Shown here piece after piece: positions 26,469 to 34,658 of a DNA stretch of 64,000 bases. Under the pieces are notes generated by a model. The model was not told the DNA's origin and did no database searches. It worked only from the letters and a program-made list of their open reading frames with translations. The translations under genes were made by a program, and so were the position numbers. This stretch comes from Crenothrix sp. D3 (GTDB lineage Bacteria; Pseudomonadota; Gammaproteobacteria; Methylococcales; Methylomonadaceae), in assembly GCA_002134785.1 (NCBI GenBank), contig MBQZ01000006.1:1-64000 (forward strand), read 5' to 3'. The stretch's first letter is position 1; every line of letters starts with the position of its first letter.

Positions 26469-27260
26469 TTATTTCAAACGCGCGTAATATTTATTAAAAT
26501 GACTGATGCGGTCATCAAGTCCGATAGTGCCACCATTAATACATTTAGTGACTTCAGTAATGACTTCGACCCCCGCGCCTTTATCGCACACGCTCCACAA
26601 TTTATTCACATCAAAGAAGAACGCCGCCGAAGCTAATGGGTATTTACTTGCCACTAAATCAGGATTGGCAACAACATCTTCACCGATAAACTGAGCAAAG
26701 CGGGTGTAATTGGTTTTTCCCGTGAGTTGAATGTAGCCTCGTCCACGAAATTTATAGCCGTCACCACTGGCTTCATCACCGTTACCCATTCTGCCCGCAT
26801 AAACTCTTGAGGCAATTTTAGCGGGTTTTTTTGCATAACTTTGACTTAATGGGTCTGGAAAGTATTTTGGAAATATTTTTTTCAGTCCAGTCGCTGAATA
26901 ATTTAAATTTTCACTAACCGCAGTAAATTCAGCACTTTCATGAGCGCATTGCGCTAAAAAATGCGTCAATCTTAACGGATTTAAAATATTAAATTTAGCG
27001 ATGACATCGGGGAGTTGGGTAATAATAATATCGGGAAGATACCCTTTAAGATTGCCCAATTTAAGCGCGTTAGTGAGTGCTGGAAATAATTTATTCCAGC
27101 TGACAGTGCCGACAACGCCATCAGGCGTGAGTCCGTTGGCTTTTTGCCAGTCTTTTACTTTGGCTTCTGTCACTGCGCCGAAAGAACCATCTGCGGTTAA
27201 TACTAATTTCGCTTGAAGTTTTTTTACATCTTCACCTGTCGAGCCTTTTTTTAATAACAT
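26469..27260 (-). CDS. Peptidoglycan-binding GH19-type endolysin
   Basis: This 263-aa protein has an N-terminal peptidoglycan-binding domain (residues 3-60, GSTGEDVKKLQAKL...GSFGAVTEAKVKDWQKANGL). A glycoside hydrolase family 19 domain (about 75-255) follows. Its catalytic Glu is expected in FLAQCAHESAEF near 110. YAGRMGNGDEASGDGYKFRGRGYIQLTGKTNY is the GH19 core seen in phage lysins and bacterial muramidases. There is no signal peptide, so release would need a holin or another route. No other phage genes are nearby; it may be a domesticated lysin or a type VI-like effector. Confidence 0.85.
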   Translation of the reverse strand: MLLKKGSTGEDVKKLQAKLVLTADGSFGAVTEAKVKDWQKANGLTPDGVVGTVSWNKLFPALTNALKLGNLKGYLPDIIITQLPDVIAKFNILNPLRLTHFLAQCAHESAEFTAVSENLNYSATGLKKIFPKYFPDPLSQSYAKKPAKIASRVYAGRMGNGDEASGDGYKFRGRGYIQLTGKTNYTRFAQFIGEDVVANPDLVASKYPLASAAFFFDVNKLWSVCDKGAGVEVITEVTKCINGGTIGLDDRISHFNKYYARLK

Positions 27261-27452
27261 ATTGATTCCTCTTGAATTATTTATATTTTTATACTGTGTC
27301 AGAACAAAATAGCGTTTAAATCCAGCCTACGCGACGATACACTTGTGATTTTTCAGTATTTGTATTTTTGTTTTCGTATCCCAATCAAACAGTTGTATAT
27401 TTAGAACGCGTCAACACACTGTACTAATTATTTATAGCATGAGGTGAAGTTT

Positions 27453-28019
27453 ATGAACACATTAAAAAAATCAATGACTGTGGCTTTATTAATAAGCTGT
27501 TTTTTGACACTGCCTGTTTTGGCGGCTGATAAAGCGGCGGGGGAGCAACGATCTGCTACTTGTGTCAGTTGTCATGGTTTGGCTGGTAAAAGTAGCCATG
27601 CTCAGTTTCCTAATTTAGCGGCTCAACAACCCACTTATATGATTAATCAATTACAGGCGTTTAAATCGGGGAATCGTCATAATTCAATGATGGAGTCAAT
27701 AGCGGTGAATTTAAGTGCTGATGATATGGCTAATTTGGCAGCCTATTTTGCTAGTCAACCTGCGGCTAAGGCGGGTGTTGATGCGGTGTTAGCTAAAACA
27801 GGGCAAGAGAAAGCCGCGATGTGTTTGGGATGTCATGGTGAAGCGGGCGTTGGGAATGGTCAGTTTCCAAGGCTTGCAGGTCAACAGCCTGATTATTTGC
27901 TTAAACAATTGACTGATTTTAAAGAAGGTTCACGCAAAAGTAGTCACATGAATGCGATTGCAACAACACTTTCTAATGATGATATGAAGGCGTTGGCAGC
28001 TTATTTTGGTTCATTGTAA
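27453..28019 (+). CDS. Dihaem cytochrome c (c4-like)
   Basis: This 188-aa periplasmic electron carrier has a signal peptide (cleavage near VLA-AD) and two c-type haem motifs, CVSCHG in the first half and CLGCHG in the second. Each is followed by a FPxLAxQxPxYxxxQL repeat and an AAYF segment, showing the internal duplication typical of cytochrome c4. The ATG at 27453, five bases after GAGGTGA, is preferred over the upstream in-frame GTG at 27444. It could shuttle electrons to a terminal oxidase or accept them from sulfur oxidation, but its partner is not in the window. Confidence 0.9.
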   Translation: MNTLKKSMTVALLISCFLTLPVLAADKAAGEQRSATCVSCHGLAGKSSHAQFPNLAAQQPTYMINQLQAFKSGNRHNSMMESIAVNLSADDMANLAAYFASQPAAKAGVDAVLAKTGQEKAAMCLGCHGEAGVGNGQFPRLAGQQPDYLLKQLTDFKEGSRKSSHMNAIATTLSNDDMKALAAYFGSL

Positions 28020-28100
28020 AAAGAACTACATAACGCACTTGTGCTAGTTCATAGCCTATAAGATACTCATACCACTTTGTTACTTTTCAATACTGACACT

Positions 28101-28904
28101 ATGCAAGATTTTACCAATATTAAAGCCCTTATCATCGACATGGATGGCGTGTTATGGCACGGCGATAGAGCCATTGCAGGTTTAACGGAGTTTTTTAAAT
28201 TACTGCGCGATAAAGAAATTCGCTTTATTTTAGCGACCAATAACGCCAGTTTAACCCGTGAGCAGTACGTCATTAAGTTAGCAAAAATGGGGGTGACGGT
28301 AGCACTGAATGAAATTCTAACGTCGGGTATCGCCACGGCTTTATATCTCGCGGAGCATTATGAACCTGAAAAAACGCGGGTGTATGTATTGGGTGAAGAT
28401 GGGGCAATTCAGCCATTAGCGGAACTGGGTTTTACGCTGACTGGGCTTTATGAAGTCAATGCCGATGTGGTGGTGGTGGGTAAAGATTCCACGCTCACTT
28501 GGGATAAATTAGCGACGGCGACCTTAAATGTCCGCAATGGTGCAGCGTTTATCGGCACCAATGCGGACACCACTTTACCGACTGAACACGGTATCACCCA
28601 CGGCAATGGCGCGATTTTAGCAGCCATCCAAACAGCATCTGGAGTCGCGCCTGTGTGTGTTGGTAAACCTGAGCCGATTATGTATCAACAAGCGATTGCG
28701 TTATTAGGCTCATCATTGGATGAAACTATCGCGATTGGCGACCGTGTAGAAACGGATATTTTGGGTGCGGTTAATACAGGTATTCGTAGTTTGATGGTAT
28801 TGACGGGTATCTCTAGCGAGGCTGATTTAGTTGAGTTGGATTATCAACCAACGTGGATTTTGCCTGATTTGGAAGCAGTAACGGCGGTGTTACGAAACGC
28901 TTAG
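28101..28904 (+). CDS. HAD-superfamily phosphatase, NagD/4-nitrophenylphosphatase-like
   Basis: This 267-aa protein has HAD motif I IIDMDGVLWHGD, motif II ATNNASLTREQY, the C2a cap with YVLGEDGAI and GTNADTTLPTEHG, the GKPEPIMYQQAI Lys block, and motif IV AIGDRVETDILGAVNTG. This order is typical of type IIA sugar-phosphate phosphatases such as NagD and phosphoglycolate phosphatase. The likely start is ATG 28101; an in-frame TTG lies 24 nt upstream. Substrate cannot be told from sequence. It stands alone, with a 233-nt non-coding stretch after it. Confidence 0.85.
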   Translation: MQDFTNIKALIIDMDGVLWHGDRAIAGLTEFFKLLRDKEIRFILATNNASLTREQYVIKLAKMGVTVALNEILTSGIATALYLAEHYEPEKTRVYVLGEDGAIQPLAELGFTLTGLYEVNADVVVVGKDSTLTWDKLATATLNVRNGAAFIGTNADTTLPTEHGITHGNGAILAAIQTASGVAPVCVGKPEPIMYQQAIALLGSSLDETIAIGDRVETDILGAVNTGIRSLMVLTGISSEADLVELDYQPTWILPDLEAVTAVLRNA

Positions 28905-29137
28905 GCAATAAACAACCTGTCATGTTTTAAAATTTGATAGTTTTAAAACCTCGACTAAAGGATGTGTACCTGCGATAGAATGCTTGAACAAATGGAAGGC
29001 AATTAAAACAGAGGTCGTAGTTATTTAAATTCCATCTAATGTAGACTACAGGTTAGTAAATTCATACAAGCCTAATATGTCATACTTTGAAAGTATTCAC
29101 ATTTTACTCAACATAGAACAATTTTGGAGTTCTCCTA
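28905..29137. other. Intergenic region upstream of the ATPase-TOPRIM pair
   Basis: This AT-rich stretch holds no convincing ORF. It contains TTTTAAAACCTCGACT near 28940, resembling half of the ACCTCG-type palindrome family. A GGAG ribosome-binding site lies 10 nt before the ATG at 29138. No confident promoter is seen. Confidence 0.5.
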
Positions 29138-30271
29138 ATGACCGAACTTTCTTTTACGCAAGTCGAAATAGACGGTTTTCGCGGTTTGCGTTCGCTGAAT
29201 CTTGAAGGATTAGGGCGCGTCAATATTCTGGTCGGTAAAAATAATTGTGGAAAAACCAGCGTGTTAGAGGCATTGTCGATTCTTTGCAATCCTCAAAAAC
29301 CGAGTGAATGGGTAGCGATGGTGCGCCGTCGTGATTTTGGGCGGTTAGATGAAAATATTGTGCAATCATTACGTTGGTGTTTTAAACAAAAGGTAAAAAC
29401 AGATTACGATGCCTTTATCGAAGCGAGTTGTCGTTTTAAATGTAATGGTCGTTTTTTTAATCAATTAACCGTTAAATACACAGAGTTTCTTGGAAAAAAT
29501 ATTGAGGTTATCCCTATTGCTATTGGTCCAGATGAATATGGGGAAATGGAATACGAACATGAAGAGGAAATAACACCCTGTCGAGCTGCAAAACTAGAAC
29601 ATAGTCTTGTGCTATCTCAACAAAGTGAATATGAGTCTTTCTTTTTGGAAGTAAATGAAAAGGGTGGAATAATCCCCTCCTTTTGGGAAGAACGTAAGAA
29701 AAAGTATAGTGTTTACATCAATTATGAACTACTCACACCTTATTCTTACCAATTAAATAAGGTACAGTTACAAACCTTCTCAGAACAACTTTTTAATGAT
29801 GATATTGTTGCACTGCTCAAAAATTTTGATGCAGACATTGAGGGAATTCGTATAGGATCATTCGGAGGAAGTCGCCCTGCCATTTATATTAAACACCGTC
29901 AATTAGGCGAAGCTCCATTGTCAGTTTTTGGCGATGCAACACGCCGTGCAGTGCTTTTAACTTCTACGCTGCTTTCAATAAAAGCGGGTGGGGTTTTATT
30001 AATTGATGAAGTAGAAGTAGGGATTCATGTTACCGCTTTAGCGAATGTGTTTAGTTGGTTAGTAAAAGCCGCGCGAGAATTAAATGTGCAAGTGTTTGTG
30101 ACAACCCATAGCTTAGAGGCGTTGGATGCGATTATTTTCTCTGATTCAGACCACGCCGAAGATATTGTTGTTTTTCGCTTAATTCAAACCGAAGAAAAAA
30201 CTTTGAGTAAGCGATTTTCAGGTGATTTATTGCATCGTTTACGTTCTGAACGTGGTTTAGATGTGAGATAA
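29138..30271 (+). CDS. OLD-like ABC/SMC-type ATPase (candidate defence ATPase)
   Basis: This 377-aa protein starts with FTQVEIDGFRGLRSLNLEGLGRVN and has Walker A VGKNNCGKTSVLEAL near residues 32-46. GDATRRAVLLTSTLLS is signature-like. Walker B is GVLLIDEVEVGIH near 287-299, and the H-loop is FVTTHSLEALDAI. These features define AAA_15/AAA_21 ATPases of the OLD/PARIS group. No TOPRIM domain is fused to it; instead a TOPRIM-like protein starts 3 nt downstream. The pair therefore looks like a split OLD system. Codon and base use seem slightly more AT-rich than the flanking metabolic genes. Function in phage defence is inferred. Confidence 0.8.
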   Translation: MTELSFTQVEIDGFRGLRSLNLEGLGRVNILVGKNNCGKTSVLEALSILCNPQKPSEWVAMVRRRDFGRLDENIVQSLRWCFKQKVKTDYDAFIEASCRFKCNGRFFNQLTVKYTEFLGKNIEVIPIAIGPDEYGEMEYEHEEEITPCRAAKLEHSLVLSQQSEYESFFLEVNEKGGIIPSFWEERKKKYSVYINYELLTPYSYQLNKVQLQTFSEQLFNDDIVALLKNFDADIEGIRIGSFGGSRPAIYIKHRQLGEAPLSVFGDATRRAVLLTSTLLSIKAGGVLLIDEVEVGIHVTALANVFSWLVKAARELNVQVFVTTHSLEALDAIIFSDSDHAEDIVVFRLIQTEEKTLSKRFSGDLLHRLRSERGLDVR

Positions 30272-30274
30272 GCA

Positions 30275-31051
30275 ATGCGAAAATATGGTTATTTGGTAGT
30301 TGAAGGACCGCACGATGTTGCATTTGCTTATCGCTTGTTAGAACCGTTTAAATTGAAGCAGATTCAATATAAGCACATAGTTGATGAGGCTTTCCACAGG
30401 TTAATTTTAACCTCTTATCCAGATAAAGACGGAGATATTCAAAAACGAATGCCCACGCCTTTATTTCTTCAAAATGAAACCCATGCTATTGCTATTTGTA
30501 GTGCTGTTGGTGATTCGCAGTTGATTAATACGATAATGGGCAATGAGGTTAACCTTGATATTAGTGTCGAAAGTATTGGGATTTTACTGGATTCAGACAC
30601 ACAAATGTCTGCGCAACAACGATACACAAAGGTCAAAGCAGACCTAGCTGAAGCATCCGCATCAAAATTTGTTTTACCTGCCGTTGCAGGAACAATTACG
30701 CAAGGTAAACCCAATTTAGGTGCTTTTGTATTGCCTGATAATCAAACGGCTGGCACATTAGAAGATTTATTACTGGAAAGTGCAGAGCAAAAATATCCCT
30801 GTTTGTTAAAAATGGCAAAAAATTATGTTGCTGATGCAAAATATAATGCAGGACTTAAAAAATCTGAACTCAAAGAGTTAAAGAATGCGGGTGAAAATAA
30901 AGCAATCATTGGTGCAATGGCAACAATTATGCGTCCTGCTAAGTCTATACAAGTGTCCATTCAAGATAACGATTGGTTAAGAGGAACAGCTTTAGAGATC
31001 GAGCGTATTAAATCAGTACAAAATTTTTTGAAAATTTTATTCGATTTATAG
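30275..31051 (+). CDS. TOPRIM-like protein (DUF3226-like) paired with the ATPase
   Basis: This 258-aa protein starts YGYLVVEGPHDVAFAYRLLEP, where VEGxxD gives the conserved TOPRIM Glu. SIGILLDSDTQMSAQQRY near residue 105 supplies the DxD. These are the metal ligands of TOPRIM nucleases and primases. I assign it to a DUF3226-type TOPRIM family with moderate confidence. It follows the ATPase by 3 nt and is almost certainly co-expressed, as AriB follows AriA in PARIS. It may act as the nuclease effector once released or activated by the ATPase. Confidence 0.72.
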   Translation: MRKYGYLVVEGPHDVAFAYRLLEPFKLKQIQYKHIVDEAFHRLILTSYPDKDGDIQKRMPTPLFLQNETHAIAICSAVGDSQLINTIMGNEVNLDISVESIGILLDSDTQMSAQQRYTKVKADLAEASASKFVLPAVAGTITQGKPNLGAFVLPDNQTAGTLEDLLLESAEQKYPCLLKMAKNYVADAKYNAGLKKSELKELKNAGENKAIIGAMATIMRPAKSIQVSIQDNDWLRGTALEIERIKSVQNFLKILFDL

Positions 31052-31116
31052 TACATAAAACCATTGCATTTTGTGGTTGCAGCTAAAGTTCAAACAAAAA
31101 CAATGAGGAGTTGAAC

Positions 31117-32103
31117 ATGAAAAAATTTATTAATCAAGTCGATACTTTATTAGATGAAAGTCTGAACGGTTTTGCAAAAGCGCATGGCGATATTATTCAG
31201 CTCAATAGTCAGCCGCGTTTTATACAACGCCTGAAAGTTAACACCCATAAAGTGGCATTAATTTCGGGCGGTGGTTCAGGGCATGAGCCGTTGCACACGG
31301 GATTTGTCGGTGTTGGAATGTTAGATGCCGCGTGCGCTGGGCAGGTGTTTACTTCGCCGACTCCCGATCAAATGCTTGCCGCCGCAGACGCAGTGGCAAA
31401 TGAGGCAGGCGTGTTATTCATCGTGAAAAATTATGCAGGCGATGTGATGAATTTTGAAATCGCCGCTGAAATGTTGGATTGCCCGAATGCGACGGTGTTG
31501 GTGAATGATGATGTCTCACTACCCAAAACGCACAGCACAGGACGGCGGGGCGTAGCAGGTACGCTGATTGTAGAAAAAATTGTCGGTGCAGCGGCAGAGC
31601 ATGGTGCGGATTTAGCGACCTGTAAAGCCTTGGGCGATAGAGTCAATGCGGCGACTGCCTCAATGGGCGTGGCTCTGAATAGTTGTACTGTACCCGCCTT
31701 AGGGCATCCCACTTTTACTATCAGTGATACAGAAATGGAAATGGGCGTTGGTATACATGGTGAACGTGGACATGACACTTTACCTTTAGGCACGGCGACT
31801 GAAATTGTCGAACACCTAGCCACTGCAATTGATGCTGAATTACAACCCAAAGCAGGACAAGCAGTGTTACTGCACGTTAATGGTTTTGGTGCAACGCCGT
31901 TAATGGAATTGTATTTAATCTATGAATTAGCCGCGCAATTTTGGCAAGCACGCGGCGTTAATATCACGCGCTCGTTGGTCGGTAATTACACCACCTCAAT
32001 TGATATGGCAGGGTGTTCAATTACCTTGACGTTGATGGATGAAGAATTGCTGGCGTTGTGGGACGCGCCTGTGCATACGGCGGCGTTGCGTTGGGGTTGT
32101 TAG
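31117..32103 (+). CDS. dhaK: Dihydroxyacetone kinase subunit DhaK
   Basis: This 328-aa protein binds dihydroxyacetone covalently and is phosphorylated via DhaL. It contains VALISGGGSGHEPLHTGFVGVGMLDAACAG near residues 50-80, NYAGDVMNFEIAAE and RRGVAGTL. The hemiaminal His is in MGVGIHGERG near residue 210. The ATG at 31117 follows GAGGAG by six bases. It is somewhat shorter than E. coli DhaK (356 aa) but retains the core. Its partner dhaL is about 5 kb away on the opposite strand with accessory genes between, and no dhaM phosphotransferase gene is in the window. Confidence 0.93.
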   Translation: MKKFINQVDTLLDESLNGFAKAHGDIIQLNSQPRFIQRLKVNTHKVALISGGGSGHEPLHTGFVGVGMLDAACAGQVFTSPTPDQMLAAADAVANEAGVLFIVKNYAGDVMNFEIAAEMLDCPNATVLVNDDVSLPKTHSTGRRGVAGTLIVEKIVGAAAEHGADLATCKALGDRVNAATASMGVALNSCTVPALGHPTFTISDTEMEMGVGIHGERGHDTLPLGTATEIVEHLATAIDAELQPKAGQAVLLHVNGFGATPLMELYLIYELAAQFWQARGVNITRSLVGNYTTSIDMAGCSITLTLMDEELLALWDAPVHTAALRWGC

Positions 32104-32142
32104 CGTTTACGAAAAGCACGAAAGAAATGTAGGATGTAGTGA

Positions 32143-32202
32143 AACCCATAAATTACACGGGCTATGATGATTTTCGCTATCGTTTTACCTATCTTATGGG
32201 TT
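32143..32202. repeat. Inverted repeat between dhaK and the convergent membrane-protein gene
   Basis: AACCCATAA (32143-32151) and TTATGGGTT (32194-32202) bound a 60-bp element in a 100-nt convergent gap. GTAGGATGTAGTGAAACCC before it recalls a decayed GGGTTA-type dispersed repeat. It ends two bases before the stop of the 334-aa ORF. It could act as a bidirectional terminator. Confidence 0.45.
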
Positions 32203-32203
32203 G

Positions 32204-33208
32204 TTACTTGTTGCCTATTTCATTTGCAATAAGTTCTTTAATTATCGTTTCGTGAAGACGTTCAATTACAAGTGGTTGTTTTATATTTTTGTATTTATCT
32301 CCTGCACTGCCTATGCAAAGCGATTTTTTCAACTCCTTTTGCGGTTCGTATGATGCAAAATCACAAAGGGTTAGAAAATAACCCGCCACATAATGATAAG
32401 CTTCTACAAGCTCATCGGTTGTAATTCCCACAGTAGTGGAGTGACCTTCTCCATAAGGAACATGAACACTCTTTTTAGCCAACTGTACGGTTATTTCAGG
32501 AAGCCCTAGTTTTTCTCCTAATGTATATATATCGCCACAAACATTTATATAGTCATCAAAAGTTTTTTCTGGGCAAACATCCTGAGTTACATGATGTATG
32601 TACCTTTTTGCAAACATTAGGGTTGCCTCAATATCTTGAAATGCCGAATTGTTTACCTCTGGAGTTCCTTCACTTGGTAATCCTTTAAAGAATATTTTAT
32701 GAATTTTAGGGTAAACCTTAAATTTAGCTTTTATTCCACCCTGATAATCAACTTCGCCGATTTGTGAAAAATAGCTAAAAAGCTCTTTTCTGTGGGTATA
32801 AAAAGCGTCAAGATTATTTTTGTGCATTACCAATTTAATCTGCTTTGCAGTCTGTTCCGTTGAGTGAATTCGTGAAACTAATCCAGCGAGTGGAATGGAA
32901 ACTGATAAGACTAAAAGCGGAAATGTACTAACACTTACAAATGCCTTGAAGCCACTAGCGGTTAAAGATAATTCGCTACCTTGCCACGCAATAAAACCTA
33001 GCTCAATGAAATAGCAAAAAGGAATAATAATACTAAGCCACAAAGGAGATTGTTTAATAAGTCCATATTCAGGATAAAGTGTTAATGATGATATTATTTT
33101 TCCTTTCAAGCGGTCTTCTTTTATAAAAAAAATTACTAGCAAAAAAGCCAATAATACGGGGCGAAAAACAACTACTACTAATTTCAATACTTCGCTCAGT
33201 TCTGGCAT
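32204..33208 (-). CDS. Membrane protein of unknown function
   Basis: I do not recognise this 334-aa protein. Three hydrophobic segments lie near residues 8-28 (LKLVVVVFRPVLLAFLLVIF), 55-76 and 88-112. A soluble, probably cytoplasmic region of about 220 residues follows, ending in a helix-rich stretch with a Cys-containing CDFASYEPQKELKKSLC. The 5' gap to the helicase gene is about 95 nt and both are on the minus strand, so it may belong to the same accessory cassette. Nothing indicates an enzyme active site. Small membrane proteins with a cytoplasmic domain are common effectors in defence islands, but that is only a contextual guess. Confidence 0.7.
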   Translation of the reverse strand: MPELSEVLKLVVVVFRPVLLAFLLVIFFIKEDRLKGKIISSLTLYPEYGLIKQSPLWLSIIIPFCYFIELGFIAWQGSELSLTASGFKAFVSVSTFPLLVLSVSIPLAGLVSRIHSTEQTAKQIKLVMHKNNLDAFYTHRKELFSYFSQIGEVDYQGGIKAKFKVYPKIHKIFFKGLPSEGTPEVNNSAFQDIEATLMFAKRYIHHVTQDVCPEKTFDDYINVCGDIYTLGEKLGLPEITVQLAKKSVHVPYGEGHSTTVGITTDELVEAYHYVAGYFLTLCDFASYEPQKELKKSLCIGSAGDKYKNIKQPLVIERLHETIIKELIANEIGNK

Positions 33209-33302
33209 CTCATAAGTTCCAAAAGTTAAGAATATGCTGTGTATAATATATAATACACTGTTAAATTTTAAAAATAGTGCAATATGCTTCAGTGCTTATT
33301 CG

Positions 33303-34658
33303 CTATTTAGGTTTTATACTCCATGACCATTGTGGTAATGACTCAAGTTTTTTAATTTTTTCTAAATCAAGGATTTTGTTTTTATTATTAATTTTTTGGT
33401 TGCTTACCCATGAGCCTAAATTAAAATCTTCATATTTAAATCTAATTGGCACTCTTGAATGACCATTTTCTTCAACATATTTCTTTAAATACTCAAGTCC
33501 TTTATTCCATTTGTCTTCGAGTATATTCCAAGACCATTGAGGTAACGATTCAAGTAGTTGAATTTTTTCTTGACTCATTTTATTTTTTTCATTTCTTTGA
33601 GTACTTACCCATCCCCCTAATTTGAAATCCTTATATTTAAACTGATTGGGAACTCTTGCATCACCATATTCTTCAACATATTTTTTTAAATATTCAAATC
33701 CTTCATTCCACTGATCTTCAAGTACATTCCAGACCCATTGCGGTAATAACTCAAGTTTTTTTATTTTTTCTAAATCAATTTGTTCTCTATTTTGCTTTTG
33801 GTGGCTTACCCATGAACCTAGATTAAAGTTTTCATATTTAAATCTGAGTGGCACTCTTGCATTACCTTCCTCTGAAACATATTTCTTTAAATACTCAAAC
33901 CCTTTATTCCACTGCTCTTCCAATGGATTCCAAGACCATTCTGATAATGATTCAAGTTTTTTAATTTTTTCTAAATCAAGATTATCTTTTGTGTATCTCT
34001 GAACGCCTACCCATGCCCCTATATTGAAGTTTTCATATTTAAATCTATTGGGAACTTTTGCATTACCATGTTCTTCAATATATTTTTTTAAATAGCAAAA
34101 TCCATCATTCCATTTGTCTTCAAGGGCATTCCAAGACCATTTTGGCAATGATTCAAGTTTTTTTATTTTTTCTAAGTCAAGCTTATTCCTTACTTTTCTT
34201 TGCCCACATACCCATAAGTCTAAGTTAAAACCATCACATTTAAATCCGCGTGGTACTCTTGCATGACCGTATTTTTCAACATAGCTTTTTAAATAGCCAA
34301 ACCCTTCATTCCATTGGTCTTCAAAGACACTCCAAGACCATTGTGATAATAATTCAAGCTTTTGAATTTTTTCTAAATCAAGTTTATCCTTATTTACTCT
34401 TTGGTTACTTACCCATGTGCCTAAATTAAACTTTTGATATTCCAATTTATTGTGAACTCTGGCATGACCATATTCATAAACATATTTTTTTAAATATTCA
34501 AACCCTTCATTCCACTGGTCTTCAAGTGCGTTCCACGACCATTGCGGTAATGATTCAAGTTGTTGAGTTTTTTCAACACTAAGTTTCTCTTTTTTAACTC
34601 TTTGATTTGATACCCATGACCCCAAAGAATAACCGTTATATTTAAATCTGAGCGGCAC
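33303..34658 (-). pseudogene. Helicase-associated-domain repeat tail, out of frame with the upstream helicase
   Basis: This 451-aa frame continues the repeat array of the helicase gene after a one-base shift. It holds six complete helicase-associated (HA, Pfam Helicase_A-like) repeats of about 67-68 residues and the rest of a seventh interrupted by the frameshift. Each repeat follows LEDQWNEGFEYLKKYV-EYGHARVP, FKY..F.LG.WV..QR, LDLEKI.KLE.LPQWSWN. As written it would need its own start, and the first Met is mid-repeat. It is best seen as the detached C-terminus of one protein of about 1,210 residues. The repeats are well conserved, so the break is recent, switchable or a sequencing error. Confidence 0.8.

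Noticed and set aside
26469-27260. Endolysin gene considered as a prophage marker
   Set aside because: No other phage gene, integrase or attachment site is nearby; a lone lysin is not evidence of a prophage.
31431-31850. 139-aa minus-strand ORF inside dhaK
   Set aside because: Mirror of a strongly conserved DhaK region; composition is atypical and no start signal is seen.
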